NCBI GenBank assembly: GCA_959599635.1
Contig: CAUGJN010000102.1
Location: 1-6,887 of the forward strand
From: an uncultured Collinsella sp.
GTDB lineage: Bacteria; Actinomycetota; Coriobacteriia; Coriobacteriales; Coriobacteriaceae
Length of the DNA: 6,887 nt
Direction of reading: 5' to 3'
A program made the position numbers and the translations under genes. Position 1 is the stretch's first letter; the number at the start of each line of letters is the position of its first letter. This document shows positions 5,985 to 6,887 of the stretch, piece by piece. Below the pieces are notes generated by a model, which saw only the letters and a program-made list of their open reading frames with translations, did not search any database and was not told the DNA's origin.

Positions 5985-6887
5985 TTGTCGCCACCCTCCT
6001 TGCGTGCAATGGTCACCGTCTTGTCCGTGGCTTTGACCAGGTACAGGTCGCCCGTCAGATGCGTAATCTCGCCACCCGTGACTGCACCCGGCTCACCGTT
6101 GTTGGCGCGGAACATGAGCCACGCCTCGTCGTGGAAATTGCCCAGGCTGAGCGTCCAGGCATCCGCACTTGTATCCACGCTCACCGTCACGGACGAAAAG
6201 CGCTGGATGGCGCCCGAGCATTCCGAACCGGTCTGGCGCCGCAGGTCGGGTGCGAACTTGGTAAGCCAGTCCAGGTAGTCGGTCAGACCGCCCTTGTAGA
6301 CCTCCCAGCCCTCCTTGGCTCCGCGACCGGGATCCAGTAGGTCGTCCGGATGCATAAAGTGCGTACTCACGTAGTGCATGTTGAGCTCGGACACGGCTGC
6401 CAGACGCATATAGGAATCGTTGACCATGCCGCCCGAGACAATACGTGGCTGCTCCACAATGCCATCGCTCGCCACGCCAAACTCCTGCACATAGGGCAAG
6501 TCGGTGCCATCCTCAAAATACGTACTGGCGATGGTCTTAATGCGCGGAACGTCGGTGCCGATAAGCTTGCGCGCACGGGCCGAAAGGATATTCGACGGTG
6601 GCACATAGACCGAGCCGTGCGCGTTGGGCAGTACCTCGTCCTGGAAGGCTATAAGCTCGTTGAGCGATGCGACGAGCGTCTCCTTGTTCTTCCACGTCTT
6701 GTAGTCGTACAGTGTGCCATAGTCGGTATCCCAGAGCGCCAGCGGCTGATGGTTGTAGCCGTGGAAACCCAGCTCTCCGCCCATCTGCAGCAGCATACCG
6801 CCAAAGTAGCGGAACTGTGTGGTATCGGCCTGACGCGCGGGCTCGGTCTGGTTGACCGCGTCCTCGTAGTTTTCGATCATCACGCCG
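5981..6887 (-). CDS. DUF2194 family protein, deacetylase-like, C-terminal part (5' end outside window)
   Basis: The reading frame is open through the right edge, so only about the last 301 codons are seen. The GTG at 6883 is probably internal, because a glycine codon precedes it in frame and the deacetylase-like fold is incomplete. Counting from that GTG, an HGYNH motif at residues 41-45 matches the HxxxH zinc-binding pattern of carbohydrate esterase 4-type deacetylases. A YVPPSN segment (93-98) and an HFMHPDD segment (175-181) resemble later motifs of that fold. The last 80 residues look beta-rich. I recognise the protein as DUF2194-like. It sits directly before pelF with a 4-nt ATGA overlap, the place a PelA-type deacetylase occupies in Gram-positive pel loci. 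A role in deacetylating the Pel-like polymer outside the membrane is therefore likely, but inferred. The first metal-binding Asp motif and any signal peptide would lie outside the window. The family call is fairly sure; the enzymatic activity is not. Confidence 0.75.
   Translation of the reverse strand, partial: GVMIENYEDAVNQTEPARQADTTQFRYFGGMLLQMGGELGFHGYNHQPLALWDTDYGTLYDYKTWKNKETLVASLNELIAFQDEVLPNAHGSVYVPPSNILSARARKLIGTDVPRIKTIASTYFEDGTDLPYVQEFGVASDGIVEQPRIVSGGMVNDSYMRLAAVSELNMHYVSTHFMHPDDLLDPGRGAKEGWEVYKGGLTDYLDWLTKFAPDLRRQTGSECSGAIQRFSSVTVSVDTSADAWTLSLGNFHDEAWLMFRANNGEPGAVTGGEITHLTGDLYLVKATDKTVTIARKEGGDK
5995..6000 (-). promoter_or_regulatory. Ribosome binding site of pelF
   Basis: On the minus strand AGGAGG (6000 to 5995) lies 10 nt before the ATG at 5984, inside the last codons of the DUF2194 gene. 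The ATG overlaps that gene's TGA as ATGA, which suggests translational coupling. Confidence 0.7.

Noticed and set aside
6881..6883. GTG at 6883 as the true start of the DUF2194 gene
   Set aside because: The frame stays open to the window edge, only four bases remain upstream so no ribosome binding site can be judged, and the visible part is only the C-terminal portion of the expected fold.
1..6887. Search for CRISPR arrays, tRNA or rRNA genes, insertion sequences, terminators and riboswitches
   Set aside because: Coding frames fill the window with no gap over 3 nt. I saw no regularly spaced repeats, no transposase-like protein and no intergenic hairpin with a T-run.

Overview
The window is GC-rich and completely filled by six genes, all on the minus strand, so transcription runs from the right edge to the left edge. 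Neighbouring genes overlap by 4, 11 or 14 nt or are separated by only 3 nt. No promoter or terminator fits between them, so this looks like the interior of one long operon whose ends lie outside the window. The lipoprotein signal, the strong purine-rich ribosome binding sites, the GC content and the outer-membrane-free gene set suggest a high-GC Gram-positive bacterium. A gut actinobacterium of the Coriobacteriia (Collinsella-like) is my best guess, but no marker gene here proves it.

The first half in transcription order (6887 down to 3009) is a Gram-positive-type Pel exopolysaccharide module. It holds the C-terminal part of a DUF2194 protein with deacetylase-like motifs, then PelF (a GT4 glycosyltransferase), then PelG (a 12-helix membrane protein of the MOP flippase superfamily). 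PelF and PelG are recognised with high confidence. In known Pel systems PelF polymerises the sugar chain from a UDP-activated N-acetylhexosamine, PelG moves it across the membrane with PelD and PelE, and a deacetylase makes it cationic. PelD and PelE are not in the window and would be expected beyond the right edge.

The second half (3019 down to 1) is a CotH-kinase-like lipoprotein, a VTC-domain protein (the fold of the yeast vacuolar polyphosphate polymerase) and the first 156 residues of a DUF4956 membrane protein. These three families are often found together in bacteria, but their joint function is not established to my knowledge.

The notable feature is the tight joining of the two modules. 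The cotH start lies inside the pelG reading frame with its own ribosome binding site, the VTC start lies inside cotH, and DUF4956 follows VTC by 3 nt. This suggests that exopolysaccharide synthesis and export is co-produced with a phosphotransfer or polyphosphate-type module. That link is inference from gene order; the individual family calls rest on visible motifs.
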